Positions 48,156-56,806 of a stretch of DNA of 64,000 bases are shown here, in pieces. The position numbers were made by a program, and so were the translations under genes. Each line of letters starts with the position of its first letter. The stretch's first letter is position 1. The notes below the pieces were generated by a model. That model did not search any database, was not told where the DNA came from, and worked only from the letters and a program-made list of their open reading frames with translations. The DNA is from Dictyobacter kobayashii (lineage in GTDB: Bacteria > Chloroflexota > Ktedonobacteria > Ktedonobacterales > Ktedonobacteraceae), in assembly GCF_003967555.1 (NCBI RefSeq), contig NZ_BIFS01000002.1, positions 2,604,001-2,668,000 on the forward strand, in the 5' to 3' direction.

Positions 48156-49595
48156 ATGAAAGAAATCGCGTCTTCCCAAAAAGTATCTGCAGCGCCAGCA
48201 GGTGCCCGCTCTCGTTATCCACGCTATGTATTTTCTATTTTCTTCACTATCAACTTATTGAACTATCTGGATCGCAATATTTTCACCGGTGCCTCAAATG
48301 CTATCGCGAAAGATTTAGGCCTATCCCTGGACCAGGTCGGCTATATTGCCTCGGCCTTTTTTGTTGTCTACACCATTGGGACAATCCCATTGGGTTTATG
48401 GGCCGATCGAGCGCCACGTAAGAATGTCGCAGCCTTCTGCGTGGCGATCTGGAGCGTCGCAACGGCCTGGACCTCACTGGTCTCAAGTTTTCTGATGCTC
48501 TTTTTGTCCCGTATGGTGTTGGGTGTAGGCGAGGCGGGATATTATCCCTCCGGCACCGCCTTGTTGAGTGATTTCTATCGCCGTGATCAGCGTGCACGCG
48601 TCATGAGCATCTGGGGAGTCGCACAATACATTGGTATATTTCTTGGCTTTGCTATTGGGGGGGTGCTTGGTGGTCTGGGCTTATGGCGCCAGGCTTTCCT
48701 GGTGGCATCTCTGCCTGGACTCCTGATGGCCTTTTTGGTCTGGCGCGTGCGTGAGCCGCGCCGCAATCAGGCCGATGAAGAGGCCATGCTTGAAGAAGAA
48801 GGACGGCTCCCATCTATCGAAAAAGAGCAGCCTGCGCTACCTGCTCAGATGACTGTCGTGAAGGAATCGATCTTTAAGCAGTGCTGGCAACTCCTACATA
48901 TCAAGACCCTGCTGGTCCTGACCGTGGTTCAGATCTTCGCCTTCTTTGTGCTCAGCGTCAATGTCACCTACCTCCCATTGTATCTACAGCAGGTAGATAC
49001 CTTTCATCTGAGTCAGCAGGTAACGGGTATATATTCTGGTGGTGTGATTGTCATTGCAGGCATTATCGGCAATCTATCGGGAGGTTTTCTTTCTGATCGC
49101 CTGGGTCGCCGTTTCTCAGGCGCGCGTGTCTTGATTTGTGGGCTCAGCTTCCTGATCAGCGCGCCAATCTTTGTTGTCGCGGTACTGGCCCGTGATTTTA
49201 CCGTCTTCACCATCTTCCTCTTTATTACTGTGATCCTATTTTCTATCTATGGTGGACCTGGCACCGCCGCCACCCAGGATGTAGTACCTTCCTGGCTGCG
49301 CTCCTCGGCCATCGCCGTCACCGTGCTGATCGCTCACCTGTTCGGAGATGCCTTTGCGCCCGCCATTATCGGCGTTATCGCCACCAACTTTGATCCTACC
49401 CATGGACAGCACTTCCTGCACAACATGGCTGGCAATGAACTGGGCCATGCCATCTTGATCACCTGCACACCTGCCCTGGTTATTGCTGGTATAGTTGGCA
49501 TCGTAGGTGCCCGCTGGCTGAAAAATGATGTCGAGACCGCCACAGCCATCGAGAAAGTTGGACAGACCCAACTATCCTCAGCAGCGGCTGAATAA
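48156..49595 (+). CDS. MFS transporter, Spinster/ACS-like
   Basis: 479 aa, 12 TM segments. TM1 shows INLLNYLDRNIFTGASNAIA, typical of organic-anion and Spinster-type symporters; motif A is GLWADRAPRKNVAAF, TM4-5 carry SRMVLGVGEAGYYPSGTALL, and the second half has GGFLSDRLGRRFSGARVLI. A charged central loop (EEAMLEEEGRLPSIEKEQ) separates the halves. The start at 48156 has GGGAGGT upstream; in-frame codons before it are not conserved. Substrate uncertain (organic acid, sugar acid or lysolipid-like). A family A repeat follows. Confidence 0.9.
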   Translation: MKEIASSQKVSAAPAGARSRYPRYVFSIFFTINLLNYLDRNIFTGASNAIAKDLGLSLDQVGYIASAFFVVYTIGTIPLGLWADRAPRKNVAAFCVAIWSVATAWTSLVSSFLMLFLSRMVLGVGEAGYYPSGTALLSDFYRRDQRARVMSIWGVAQYIGIFLGFAIGGVLGGLGLWRQAFLVASLPGLLMAFLVWRVREPRRNQADEEAMLEEEGRLPSIEKEQPALPAQMTVVKESIFKQCWQLLHIKTLLVLTVVQIFAFFVLSVNVTYLPLYLQQVDTFHLSQQVTGIYSGGVIVIAGIIGNLSGGFLSDRLGRRFSGARVLICGLSFLISAPIFVVAVLARDFTVFTIFLFITVILFSIYGGPGTAATQDVVPSWLRSSAIAVTVLIAHLFGDAFAPAIIGVIATNFDPTHGQHFLHNMAGNELGHAILITCTPALVIAGIVGIVGARWLKNDVETATAIEKVGQTQLSSAAAE

Positions 49596-49620
49596 TATAA
49601 GAGAAGCACTTAGCTAGTGT

Positions 49621-49761
49621 TTGATTCCCAGGTCCTTTGCACGCTCTGTCCATGTGCCTTCACATCTGTGGTGCTCAATATTTTTGTAGTGTAGAAAATG
49701 CGCACAGCGCATTTTCTACACTACAAAAAAAGCGCGGGCGCGCCAGCGCACGTCCGCACAG
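49621..49761. repeat. Family A palindromic repeat element, copy A3
   Basis: Left end TTGATTCCCAGGTCC...TTGCACGCTCTG, then a perfect inverted repeat with 23-bp arms (49681-49703, 49707-49729, loop ACA), then the tail CGGGCGCGCCAGCGCACGTC (49735 on). Closest relative is the copy at 60686-60840. It lies between convergent genes and may terminate both. Confidence 0.85.
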
Positions 49762-49806
49762 GAACGATTTGTTTGCTTCCCATACCTATGGGAAGCAAAC
49801 ACTACC

Positions 49807-50499
49807 TTAGCCCTTTAAACCCGTGCCTGCTATACCTTCTACAATTTGCTTCTGGAAAAACAGGAAGACGATCAACACCGGGATGCTGCCAATAACGGCG
49901 GTTGCCATGATCTGAGCATAGCGAATGCCGAATGAAGTTTGAACTGTGGCCAGCCCAATACCATCAAAGTATTGCTTAAAGATGAAGACGGCAACCGGTG
50001 AGGCAACCTGAGGCAAAATGATGCCCCAATAGGTATCCACCATGTTGAACACCTGCATCTGGGTAAACAATGGTACAATCAAGATCTGACCGGGGACCAT
50101 AATGCCAGCCAGGATAATCCAGAAGACCAGGTTACGGCCCTGGAAGCGCACCCGTGAGATGCCGAACGCCGCCAGGCTGGCCAGCACGACAGTCAGCAAG
50201 CTGATCGCGATAGAGGTCAGGGCACTATTAAATGTCCAACGGGGCAAATTGCTGGTTGCTAGCGTCGTGATAAACGCATCCAGTGTAAAATGAGAGGCGA
50301 ACCAGGATATGGGGACCGCCGTAGTTTCACTCTCAGGTTTAAGCGCGGTATCAATCGCCCAGGCCAACGGAATCAACCAGATCAGTGCGAGCAGGACCAG
50401 TAAAGCAAAGGCCGCCCAGTAAGCCACTTTTCCCCTACGATTGCCAGGTCTATTTTCCACTTTTTCAGGAGCTTCAACCTGTATCTGTTGTGCAGCCAT
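49807..50499 (-). CDS. Carbohydrate ABC permease (MalG/UgpE type) lacking the EAA loop
   Basis: 230 aa against the usual 270-290. The N-terminal half is normal: AFALLVLLALIWLIPLAWAI, GIMVPGQILIVPLFTQMQVF and VDTYWGIILPQVASPVAVFI. After FIFKQYFDGI the sequence jumps directly to GLATVQTSFGIRYAQIMA and the last TM. About 60 residues that should contain the EAA motif (E-EAA-IDGA) and the following TM are missing, without loss of frame. Without that loop it should not couple to the ATPase, so the gene is likely non-functional. Start at 50499 with AAAGGAG; it follows the partner permease by 1 bp. Confidence 0.85.
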   Translation of the reverse strand: MAAQQIQVEAPEKVENRPGNRRGKVAYWAAFALLVLLALIWLIPLAWAIDTALKPESETTAVPISWFASHFTLDAFITTLATSNLPRWTFNSALTSIAISLLTVVLASLAAFGISRVRFQGRNLVFWIILAGIMVPGQILIVPLFTQMQVFNMVDTYWGIILPQVASPVAVFIFKQYFDGIGLATVQTSFGIRYAQIMATAVIGSIPVLIVFLFFQKQIVEGIAGTGLKG

Positions 50500-50500
50500 C

Positions 50501-51454
50501 TTACTGCTCCTTTCGCTCACGGTTATACAAAACAAACTGAATCACTGAGACCAGCAAAATGATCACAAAGAAGACATAGGATATGGCCGAGGCATAGCCC
50601 ATGCGAAACGAGGTAAAACCAGATTCATAGATATACTGAATGATGGAACGTGTAGAATAGTTGGGGCCACCAGCAGTTAGCAAGTAAGTCTGAGTAAACA
50701 GTTGTAGCGAAGCGATGACCTGCAGGATCACGATGAGAGCCGTGAAACGATTGAGCAAGGGGATGGTAATCCAGCGAATGCGGGCCCAGCCACCGGCTCC
50801 ATCGATATTGGCCGCCTCATAGAGTTCGCGTGAGATTTGTTGCATGCCAGCAAGATAGGGCACGAAGTTAAAGCCCACAGTCCACCAGACCGTCAAAAGG
50901 ACGATGGATAGCATCGCGATATGTGTATCGCTCAGCCAGGGAACCTCTTGTAACCCAATGGATGTCAGGGCACCATTGATCAAGCCAAAGCCAGGCTGAT
51001 AGAGCCAGCCCCAGATAATGGTAACCACTGAAACCGGCAACACAAAAGGAGCAAAGAAAATTGTGCGGAAAAGTCCCTGAGCCGGAATCGCTCGATTGAC
51101 CAACAGAGCCAGGATAAGCGCAATAACAACCAGGATCGGTGTACTGATAATAGTAAAGAGAATTGTATTCCAGAGCGAACTCCACACTGCTGCATCCCCA
51201 AATAATTCTTGATAGTTCGCTATACACAGAAATTGCGTGCCACCTTTACCAATCGTCCAGTTAAAAAAGCTCATGCGAAAGCCAAAAATAATTGGCCAGA
51301 TGACGAAGATCGCGTAGACTAGCAAAAATGGTAGCACGAAGCCCAGAAGGACCGTAAAAGAAAAGATGCCTGTTTGGATGCTGGTCGCTCTCTCAAATAG
51401 AGAGGAAGAGGCATAAGCTGGAAGCTTTATGCATCCTTGATGCCTCTTCCACAT
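50501..51454 (-). CDS. Carbohydrate ABC permease (MalF/UgpA type)
   Basis: 317 aa, six TM helices. Visible are VLPFLLVYAIFVIWPIIFGF (TM1), SLWNTILFTIISTPILVVI, and the EAA motif ELYEAANIDGAGGWARIRW followed by ITIPLL, which contacts the cytoplasmic ATPase. Ends in NRERKEQ. The start is uncertain: no SD precedes the ATG at 51454, and the first 25 residues overlap a hairpin (GGAAGAGGCAT and complement) that could be the terminator of the upstream GH51 gene. Imports a sugar, probably an arabinose- or pentose-containing one given the GH51 neighbour. Binding protein and ATPase genes are absent. Confidence 0.88.
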   Translation of the reverse strand: MWKRHQGCIKLPAYASSSLFERATSIQTGIFSFTVLLGFVLPFLLVYAIFVIWPIIFGFRMSFFNWTIGKGGTQFLCIANYQELFGDAAVWSSLWNTILFTIISTPILVVIALILALLVNRAIPAQGLFRTIFFAPFVLPVSVVTIIWGWLYQPGFGLINGALTSIGLQEVPWLSDTHIAMLSIVLLTVWWTVGFNFVPYLAGMQQISRELYEAANIDGAGGWARIRWITIPLLNRFTALIVILQVIASLQLFTQTYLLTAGGPNYSTRSIIQYIYESGFTSFRMGYASAISYVFFVIILLVSVIQFVLYNRERKEQ

Positions 51455-51467
51455 TGTAAAGAATGAA

Positions 51468-52436
51468 TTATTCTATATGTAAACGTAAAATGGTGAGCGA
51501 GTGGGCTGGAAATGTATAAGTGATGTTCCCATCCTCGAGTTCCAACTGGTGCTCCTGTACAATAACAGCGTCAGGTTGCTCAAAAGAATTCGCACTCGCT
51601 GGATCTGGAGCATTAACCTCGTAGACCAGGCCCCTGGTGATAATCGTAGGATCGGCAAACTGGATGGTGGTAGTATGGTTTTGCTCCAGATCGCGGTTTA
51701 CCACTGCGAGCGCAAACTCATGTCCAGTTGAATCCCTGGTGACCGTCACGTCCAGGGCGTTAAAGGGTCCCAGAGCAGCAATTGAGGGTGACCAGCGTGA
51801 TTTCTCCTGGTCCGCGGTTAAGGTCAATTGCTTGCAATCAACATAGGCATCCAGCGTCACCTCTTGCAGTTGTTCCGCATAGAGTCGGAGTGGATGATAG
51901 ATGGTCTGCAAGAATAAGCCTTCTTTGCTGGTAAAGATAGGGGCAATCACATTGACCAGTTGGGCCAGGTTGGCCATTTTCACGATATCGCTATGGCGGA
52001 CAAAGCTATTGAGGTAAGAGGAGACCGCCAGGGCATCGGCCAGGTTATAGCGCTCTTCCAGGGCACTTTCGGCGCTACGTTGACGATACCAGACGTTCCA
52101 CTCGTCGAACGCAATATGGATAGGATGGCTGATCTGCTGGCTGAAACGTACGCGATCGATAGTGGCCCGACAGCTCTCCAGGGCAAAATCAACCAGTGCC
52201 GGGGCCAACACATTGCTATAGTAATCATCGCTACCGGTATAGAGATGGAGACTATAATAATCAATCAAAGGTGCTAAACCAGCGATCACCGTCTGATCCC
52301 ATTCCGTCCAACCTGTTTCACCACAGCCAACCAGTTGAATGCTGGGATCGGTCCACTTCATCACTTTGGCGAACTCGCGGGCCTTTTTCACATAATCCTC
52401 AGCGCTCAAGCGGCCAATTTGCCAGGAGCCATACAT
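51468..52436 (-). pseudogene. GH51-type alpha-L-arabinofuranosidase, N-terminus missing
   Basis: 322 aa, the C-terminal two thirds of a normal enzyme of about 500. The sequence begins at MYGSWQIGRLSAEDYVKKAR, which in intact members follows a Gly-Asn-Glu (the acid/base Glu lies immediately before the first residue here). It continues with YYSLHLYTGSDDYY, then HIAFDEWNVWYR carrying the nucleophile Glu in the DEWNVWY motif, then the C-terminal beta-sandwich. The loss of the first third, including the acid/base catalyst, ends at a junction with a LacI fragment on the other strand. Not expected to be active. Heads a minus-strand series with two ABC permeases. Confidence 0.85.
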
Positions 52437-52709
52437 GAAGCGGGATATCGCATACCTGAAGATATTGCTGTGGTCGGTTTTGATGACATTGAAGATAGTC
52501 GTTATGCCATACCATCACTTACTACTATTTCCCCCGACAAAGAGAAAATCGGTCATCTTGCGATGGCCTTCCTATTGGGGCGTATTGATGGTACACGTAC
52601 AGGACCACCTGAGCGCGTAGAAGTGCCCTGCCAATTAATCGTACGTGAGAGTACCCTGGGTCTCAGTTCTTACACTATACCTGTGCGTAACCATTTAAAA
52701 ACACAATGA
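52428..52709 (+). pseudogene. C-terminal fragment of a LacI-family regulator
   Basis: Only the last 93 codons of a LacI/GalR protein remain: AIHEAGYRIPEDIAVVGFDD, then IEDSRYAIPSLTTISPDKEK and LIVRESTLGL, the standard end of the sugar-binding domain. The HTH and most of the ligand domain are absent. The plus-strand frame upstream is the antisense of the GH51 gene and shows no LacI similarity. The fragment abuts the GH51 remnant in opposite orientation, so both were cut at the same point. It was probably the local regulator of the arabinoside locus. Confidence 0.85.
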
Positions 52710-52735
52710 TCTTATAGGCTATCATAATATATAAG

Positions 52736-52790
52736 GATAATAGATAAAAAGCCAGGGAATGCGGTATTCCCTGGCTTTTTATCTATTATC
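52736..52790. terminator. Bidirectional terminator, LacI remnant and HD gene
   Basis: Perfect 25-bp arms (52736-52760, 52766-52790) with GCCAGGGAAT/ATTCCCTGGC core, 5-nt loop and A/T-rich outer halves. Confidence 0.93.
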
Positions 52791-52801
52791 CTCAAATTCC
52801 G

Positions 52802-53359
52802 CTACGCCGTCGCAGCGGAATTGTTTCGCCTTTGCTGCACCACGCGGTCCAGCATATCGTGGTAGAGTTGTGGATCAGCCACGCGATGATCTGCTTTTTT
52901 GCCTGCATCATCACATTGGCGTAAGAAGAGTGCATCTGAAAACCATGGACTTTGTTGGAATTCCGCAACTTCTTCAGGGGCCATCAAACCACCCTGGCGT
53001 AGCAGTGTCTTCTGTGAAACGGCTGAAAGCGTGCCCCAGTAATCAGTATCGACGGTACACATATAGCGCTTGGCCTCGGCATGGGCACCAATCACCCAGG
53101 CGATACGCTCACCTAAGAGCGGTCGTACACTATGGGCAGCCCAGGTTGCATGGTCGCATTCCTGAACACGACCATCACCCAGATCGTGTAGCAAGCCAGC
53201 GATAATTAATTCTTCATCCGCACCGCGCAAACGCAATTCTTCAGCCGTCTGAAGCTGATGTTGCCAGAGATCGATTACCTCGCCATCGCTCATTCCCTGT
53301 TGTTCTACAAGTGCCTGCCAGGCCTGATCGGCCGTACTAAATGGTTCAACAAAGTGCAT
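52802..53359 (-). CDS. HD-domain phosphohydrolase-like protein
   Basis: A 185-aa metal-dependent HD-superfamily protein. HQLQTAEELRLRGADEELII carries the first His, LLHDLGDGRVQECDHATWAA the HD pair, and VIGAHAEAKRYMCTVD a further His. This pattern resembles the small HD proteins related to PhnZ/myo-inositol-oxygenase-like predicted oxygenases. I start at the ATG at 53359 (MHFVEPFSTAD), though its SD (AAAGG) is rather far; other starts up to 53422 are possible. Ends in a strong terminator. Substrate unknown. Confidence 0.8.
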   Translation of the reverse strand: MHFVEPFSTADQAWQALVEQQGMSDGEVIDLWQHQLQTAEELRLRGADEELIIAGLLHDLGDGRVQECDHATWAAHSVRPLLGERIAWVIGAHAEAKRYMCTVDTDYWGTLSAVSQKTLLRQGGLMAPEEVAEFQQSPWFSDALFLRQCDDAGKKADHRVADPQLYHDMLDRVVQQRRNNSAATA

Positions 53360-53577
53360 GTGTTTGATAAGCCTTTCCGGAATAGAATACACCCTGGCCA
53401 GCATAAAGTTGATGTGTATCAATACTGTTTATTCTGGCGTGTGGCTTTACACTACACTATTTGAGTTAAGCTGGTGTTATCAAGAGTTTAAGCTCATTAA
53501 ATTTTGCTGTGTACAACCTACGTGCCTGGCTCATAAGCCTGGTCCACACTTCTTAAATGTAACCTGTTGCACGTGAA

Positions 53578-54210
53578 TCACTCTTCTTCTTTTGGTAATG
53601 CCGTATTTTCCACCCGGGCTTCATCGCCGGTGGTGGCTTCTCCAGCGATCCAGCTCTGGGCTAATTGCTCGGCACTGAGAGCGGGCAATTTACGCAGTTC
53701 TCTAGGAATAAAGTAGCCGACCAGGCTGATCAAAAAGATACTGATCAGCAGATAGGTCCAGCCATCGAGGGCGCCGGGTCCAAATTGAGCTATTACGAGC
53801 ATACCTCCGGCACAAAAGAGCAGCGCAAGCAGTGAAAGCAAGATCCGAATGATCAACCGACTCCACCAGGGCGCGGAACTGCCGCTGGCCTGGAGAAAGA
53901 GACGATGCCGTTCCGACTGGCGATAGCGTTGGATTTCGGCCAGCCTGGGCGCTCTGAACGCATAGATGATACAGAGAATGCCCCCAATAATGAAGGCCAG
54001 GAAGGCCAGCAACAGGAAGACATGCAAGAGCCCTCCAGGTTGATCATAGGCCAGCAGCGACAGCGGATTGTCCAGATAGAGCGAGGCAAGCCCAAGTACA
54101 CCCAGTCCACCCGTTATCACCAGTAAAAGCCCATAAATGGGATAATAGCGGCGGCGGAGTAGCAGGCGTTGCCGATATTGTTCGAAATCGGGATTTGTTG
54201 GCGCAGACAA
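53578..54210 (-). CDS. Four-TM membrane protein, unknown function
   Basis: 210 aa. TM segments: YPIYGLLLVITGGLGVLGLA, FLLLAFLAFIIGGILCIIYA, IRILLSLLALLFCAGGMLV and TYLLISIFLISLVGYFI, with a basic loop (QRYRQSERHRLFL) and an acidic C-terminus (ending LPKEEE). The start is a TTG (giving MSAPTNPD) with AAGGAGGT ten bases upstream; no ATG fits. No family recognised. Confidence 0.75.
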   Translation of the reverse strand: MSAPTNPDFEQYRQRLLLRRRYYPIYGLLLVITGGLGVLGLASLYLDNPLSLLAYDQPGGLLHVFLLLAFLAFIIGGILCIIYAFRAPRLAEIQRYRQSERHRLFLQASGSSAPWWSRLIIRILLSLLALLFCAGGMLVIAQFGPGALDGWTYLLISIFLISLVGYFIPRELRKLPALSAEQLAQSWIAGEATTGDEARVENTALPKEEE

Positions 54211-54395
54211 AACGTTTCTTACCTCCTTATAAGATAAACGAATTTAAATATGGAAAGAGTGCAAGTGTCTCTGGGACACTAAAACTAACTGACCAGATCA
54301 CTCCAGATTGACTTTATAAGCGCTTTTGTATTGTTAATTATAGAAGCCAGGTGTGTCCTGACAGCCAAATCATCTATCTATGAAGTACATTGGGC

Positions 54396-54445
54396 ATCTA
54401 GCACATAGCAAGTGTCTCCTGAGGGACACTTGCTATGTGCTAGAT
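54396..54445. terminator. Hairpin downstream of threonine deaminase
   Basis: Perfect 21-bp arms (54396-54416, 54425-54445; ATCTAGCACATAGC... and complement) with an 8-nt loop, 27 bp beyond the minus-strand stop codon. Confidence 0.85.
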
Positions 54446-54472
54446 TGTATGAAGAAGAGTGGCCAGGGCAAA

Positions 54473-55762
54473 TTAATGGAGTGCCTGGGCCTCTTCAACG
54501 ACGTAGCCGGCAGCGCGCAGGCTGTGGAGTAGTTCTTCACACTGGGCCCGGTTGCGCGTCTCAACCGTGACCATGGCTTCATGTTTCATAAAGGGCATCT
54601 GGCTGGAAACGCGCTGGTAATGCACGTCGATAATATTGACGCGCATACCCGCTACAATGTTCAGCATATTGGCGAGCTCGCCAGGACGATCGGCCAGGCT
54701 GACATGGAGTGCCAGGTAACGGCTGGCGTTTACCAGGCCGTGTTCGGTAAAACGACCTAGTAGATTAATATCCAGGTTCCCACCGGTCAGGGGGACCAGC
54801 ACATGCTTGTCTTTAAGCTGTATGCTGCCACTCAAGATGGCTGCCACCCCGGTCGCACCCGCGCCCTCAACCAGTATCTTATGGCGCTCCATTAAAAGCA
54901 GGGCCGCATTGATGATCTGCTCATCGTCGACCAGCACCACATCATCCACTAATTGCTGAATGATCGGAAAAGTAATCTTGCCTGGCTGTTTGATGGCAAT
55001 GCCATCAGCGATGGTGGCAATGGCGGGCAGCGTTTGTAAGGTTCCTGCATTCAAAGAGGCACGCATACTGGCCGCCCCCGCCGCTTCAACTCCGATAATG
55101 GTGATTGATGGTTTTAAAGCACGCGCGGCCAGCGCGATGCCAGAAATAAGGCCGCCACCCCCGATGGGAACCACAATCATATCGGCCTCGGGCACTTCGG
55201 CCAGCATCTCAAGACCGAGCGTTCCCTGGCCGGTGACAATATCGATGTCATCGAACGCGGGAATATAGGTGGCGCCCGTTTCCTGCTGTATTTTTAAGGC
55301 ATGTTGCACAGCATCATCATAGGTGGCGCCAGATAAAATAACATGTGCACCGAGGCTCTGGGTAGCGGTGACCTTGGTTAGCGGTGCATTCTCCGGGACC
55401 ACAATAGTACAGGGGGTATGCAATTGCGCGGCCGCAATGGCAACGCCCTGAGCATGGTTGCCGGCGGAAGCGGTAATCACTCCAGCCTGGCGCTGCTCAT
55501 CTGTCAGGCGCGAGAGCTTATAGGTAGCGCCACGTACTTTAAAGGAGCCACCGCGCTGCATCTGTTCAAACTTAAGATAAATATTGGCCTGGGTCGCCTC
55601 GCTCAATGGACGTGAGCGTACAAGTGGTGTATGTTCAATGAATGGTTTTAAATATTGCTGGGCCTGCCAGATATCAGCGATAGTAACTGGTGCCTTATAA
55701 ATGTTTTTGTCTGGATTTTCCGGCATTGTCTCTGTTGAACCTTTTTTTTCAAGGGAAGCCAT
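54473..55762 (-). CDS. ilvA: Threonine ammonia-lyase (threonine deaminase)
   Basis: PLP-dependent conversion of L-threonine to 2-oxobutanoate, first step to isoleucine. 429 aa. The PLP Lys is in QRGGSFKVRGA, the phosphate-binding glycines in VPIGGGGLISG, and the SAGNHAQGVA loop is typical. The C-terminal part from about residue 350 (VSLADRPGELANMLNIVA) is a single ACT-like regulatory domain. That is the short form shared by catabolic TdcB-like and some biosynthetic enzymes, so allosteric behaviour cannot be stated. The N-terminus has about 25 polar extra residues. A weak SD (AAGGA) precedes the ATG. Single gene. Confidence 0.95.
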   Translation of the reverse strand: MASLEKKGSTETMPENPDKNIYKAPVTIADIWQAQQYLKPFIEHTPLVRSRPLSEATQANIYLKFEQMQRGGSFKVRGATYKLSRLTDEQRQAGVITASAGNHAQGVAIAAAQLHTPCTIVVPENAPLTKVTATQSLGAHVILSGATYDDAVQHALKIQQETGATYIPAFDDIDIVTGQGTLGLEMLAEVPEADMIVVPIGGGGLISGIALAARALKPSITIIGVEAAGAASMRASLNAGTLQTLPAIATIADGIAIKQPGKITFPIIQQLVDDVVLVDDEQIINAALLLMERHKILVEGAGATGVAAILSGSIQLKDKHVLVPLTGGNLDINLLGRFTEHGLVNASRYLALHVSLADRPGELANMLNIVAGMRVNIIDVHYQRVSSQMPFMKHEAMVTVETRNRAQCEELLHSLRAAGYVVEEAQALH

Positions 55763-55996
55763 CGTATCTACCAGTCCTTTCTGGAACCTGTGACTACATT
55801 ATCACTATAGATGCAGATGAGCAAGATGATCATAGCCTGGATTTTTCTATAGATTTGTAAATAGAATAAATCTATAAATAAGAGGCAGGCGCTCTTAGCC
55901 CTTTTTTGCTTCCAGCAAACTCTGCTCCTTTATTTTATCAGAAGTATAGCCCTTACTGATACAGGCCGCCGCGCAAAAGAAGGGCTTTTACTTTTC
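55763..55996. other. Upstream region of threonine deaminase
   Basis: AT-rich region that should contain the promoter; no T-box-like leader is visible to me. It borders the family B repeat array on the right. Confidence 0.4.
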
Positions 55997-56400
55997 TTCT
56001 TTGGCGCCTGCGGCGCCGGGTTGGGAGTGTGGAGTGTGCGTGGTGGGCGGCCGCGGCCGCCCACCACGCACACTCCACACCTGAAAGAATGGGCCTCGTA
56101 TCGCTGGCTTGTGATCTCCATGTTTGCAGGAGGGAGGAGGTTGCAGGCGCCCACCACGCACACTCCACACCTGAAAGAATGGGCCTCGTATCGCTGGCTT
56201 GTGATCTCCATGTTTGCAGGAGGGAGGAGGCTGCAGGCGCCCACTACGCACACTCCACACCTGAAAGAATGGGCCTCGTATCGCTGGCTTGTGATCTCCA
56301 TGTTTGCAGGAGGGAGGAGGCTGCAGGCGCCCACTACGCACACTCCACACCTGAAAGCAGGTCCATCGTATCGCTGGCTCGTGAACTCTGGACGAACATG
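55997..56400. repeat. Family B repeat with perfect 54-bp palindrome and a 90-bp tandem array, copy B3
   Basis: A GGCGCC-TGC-GGCGCC hairpin and GGGTTGGG lead into a perfect 54-bp palindrome (56027-56080, no loop). Its right arm is the first part of a tandem array with an exact 90-bp period: units at 56061-56150, 56151-56240 and 56241-56330, then a diverged partial unit to about 56390. Units differ at only a few positions (for example CCACCACGCA versus CCACTACGCA). The period is a multiple of three, which produces long but meaningless open frames on both strands. Confidence 0.92.
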
Positions 56401-56572
56401 AAAAAGCCCTGGCGCGAAAGATAGGGTGGGGCCTGGTGCTCAAAAATATCTTTCTGCATCAAATGACGCTATGATGGAGGGACACACAGGGGACGCGCCG
56501 CCTGGCGAGGAGAGGAAGCGGCCATTGATGGCCGCCGCATTGATGGTTTTTATTGTCTGCAATGAAAATATG

Positions 56573-56806
56573 TTACGGTTGTGCCAGGATGCGCTGTTTT
56601 TCGCGCTCAAACTCCTGGTCATTGAGCACGCCTGAGGCATGTAGTTCACCCAGAGCTTTTAATTGCGATATGCGTTCATCTGCCGGCGATTTTGGGCGGG
56701 CCGATGGCAGCGGTTGTTTGCGGCCAGGCGATGAAGCAGACGGAAACTTTGGTGGATATGTTGGTTGCATATAGGTTGGCGGTGCAGGTCGTTTTCTTCT
56801 ACTCAC
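56573..56806 (-). CDS. SHOCT-domain small protein
   Basis: 77 aa. A basic, Pro-rich N-terminal half (MSRRKRPAPPTYMQPTYPP) is followed by a SHOCT motif at the C-terminus, ISQLKALGELHASGVLNDQE then FEREKQRIL, an oligomerisation module usually found at the end of membrane or secreted proteins. The start is a GTG at 56806 with AAAGGAG nine bases upstream. Stands alone; function unknown. Confidence 0.85.
   Translation of the reverse strand: MSRRKRPAPPTYMQPTYPPKFPSASSPGRKQPLPSARPKSPADERISQLKALGELHASGVLNDQEFEREKQRILAQP

Noticed and set aside
56061..56390. CRISPR-like array
   Set aside because: The period is exactly 90 bp with the whole unit conserved; there are no variable spacers and no cas genes.
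55930..56443. Long open frames on both strands with 30-residue repeats, which look like a repeat protein
   Set aside because: They arise from the 90-bp tandem DNA repeat (period a multiple of three), have no SD, and read equally well on both strands.
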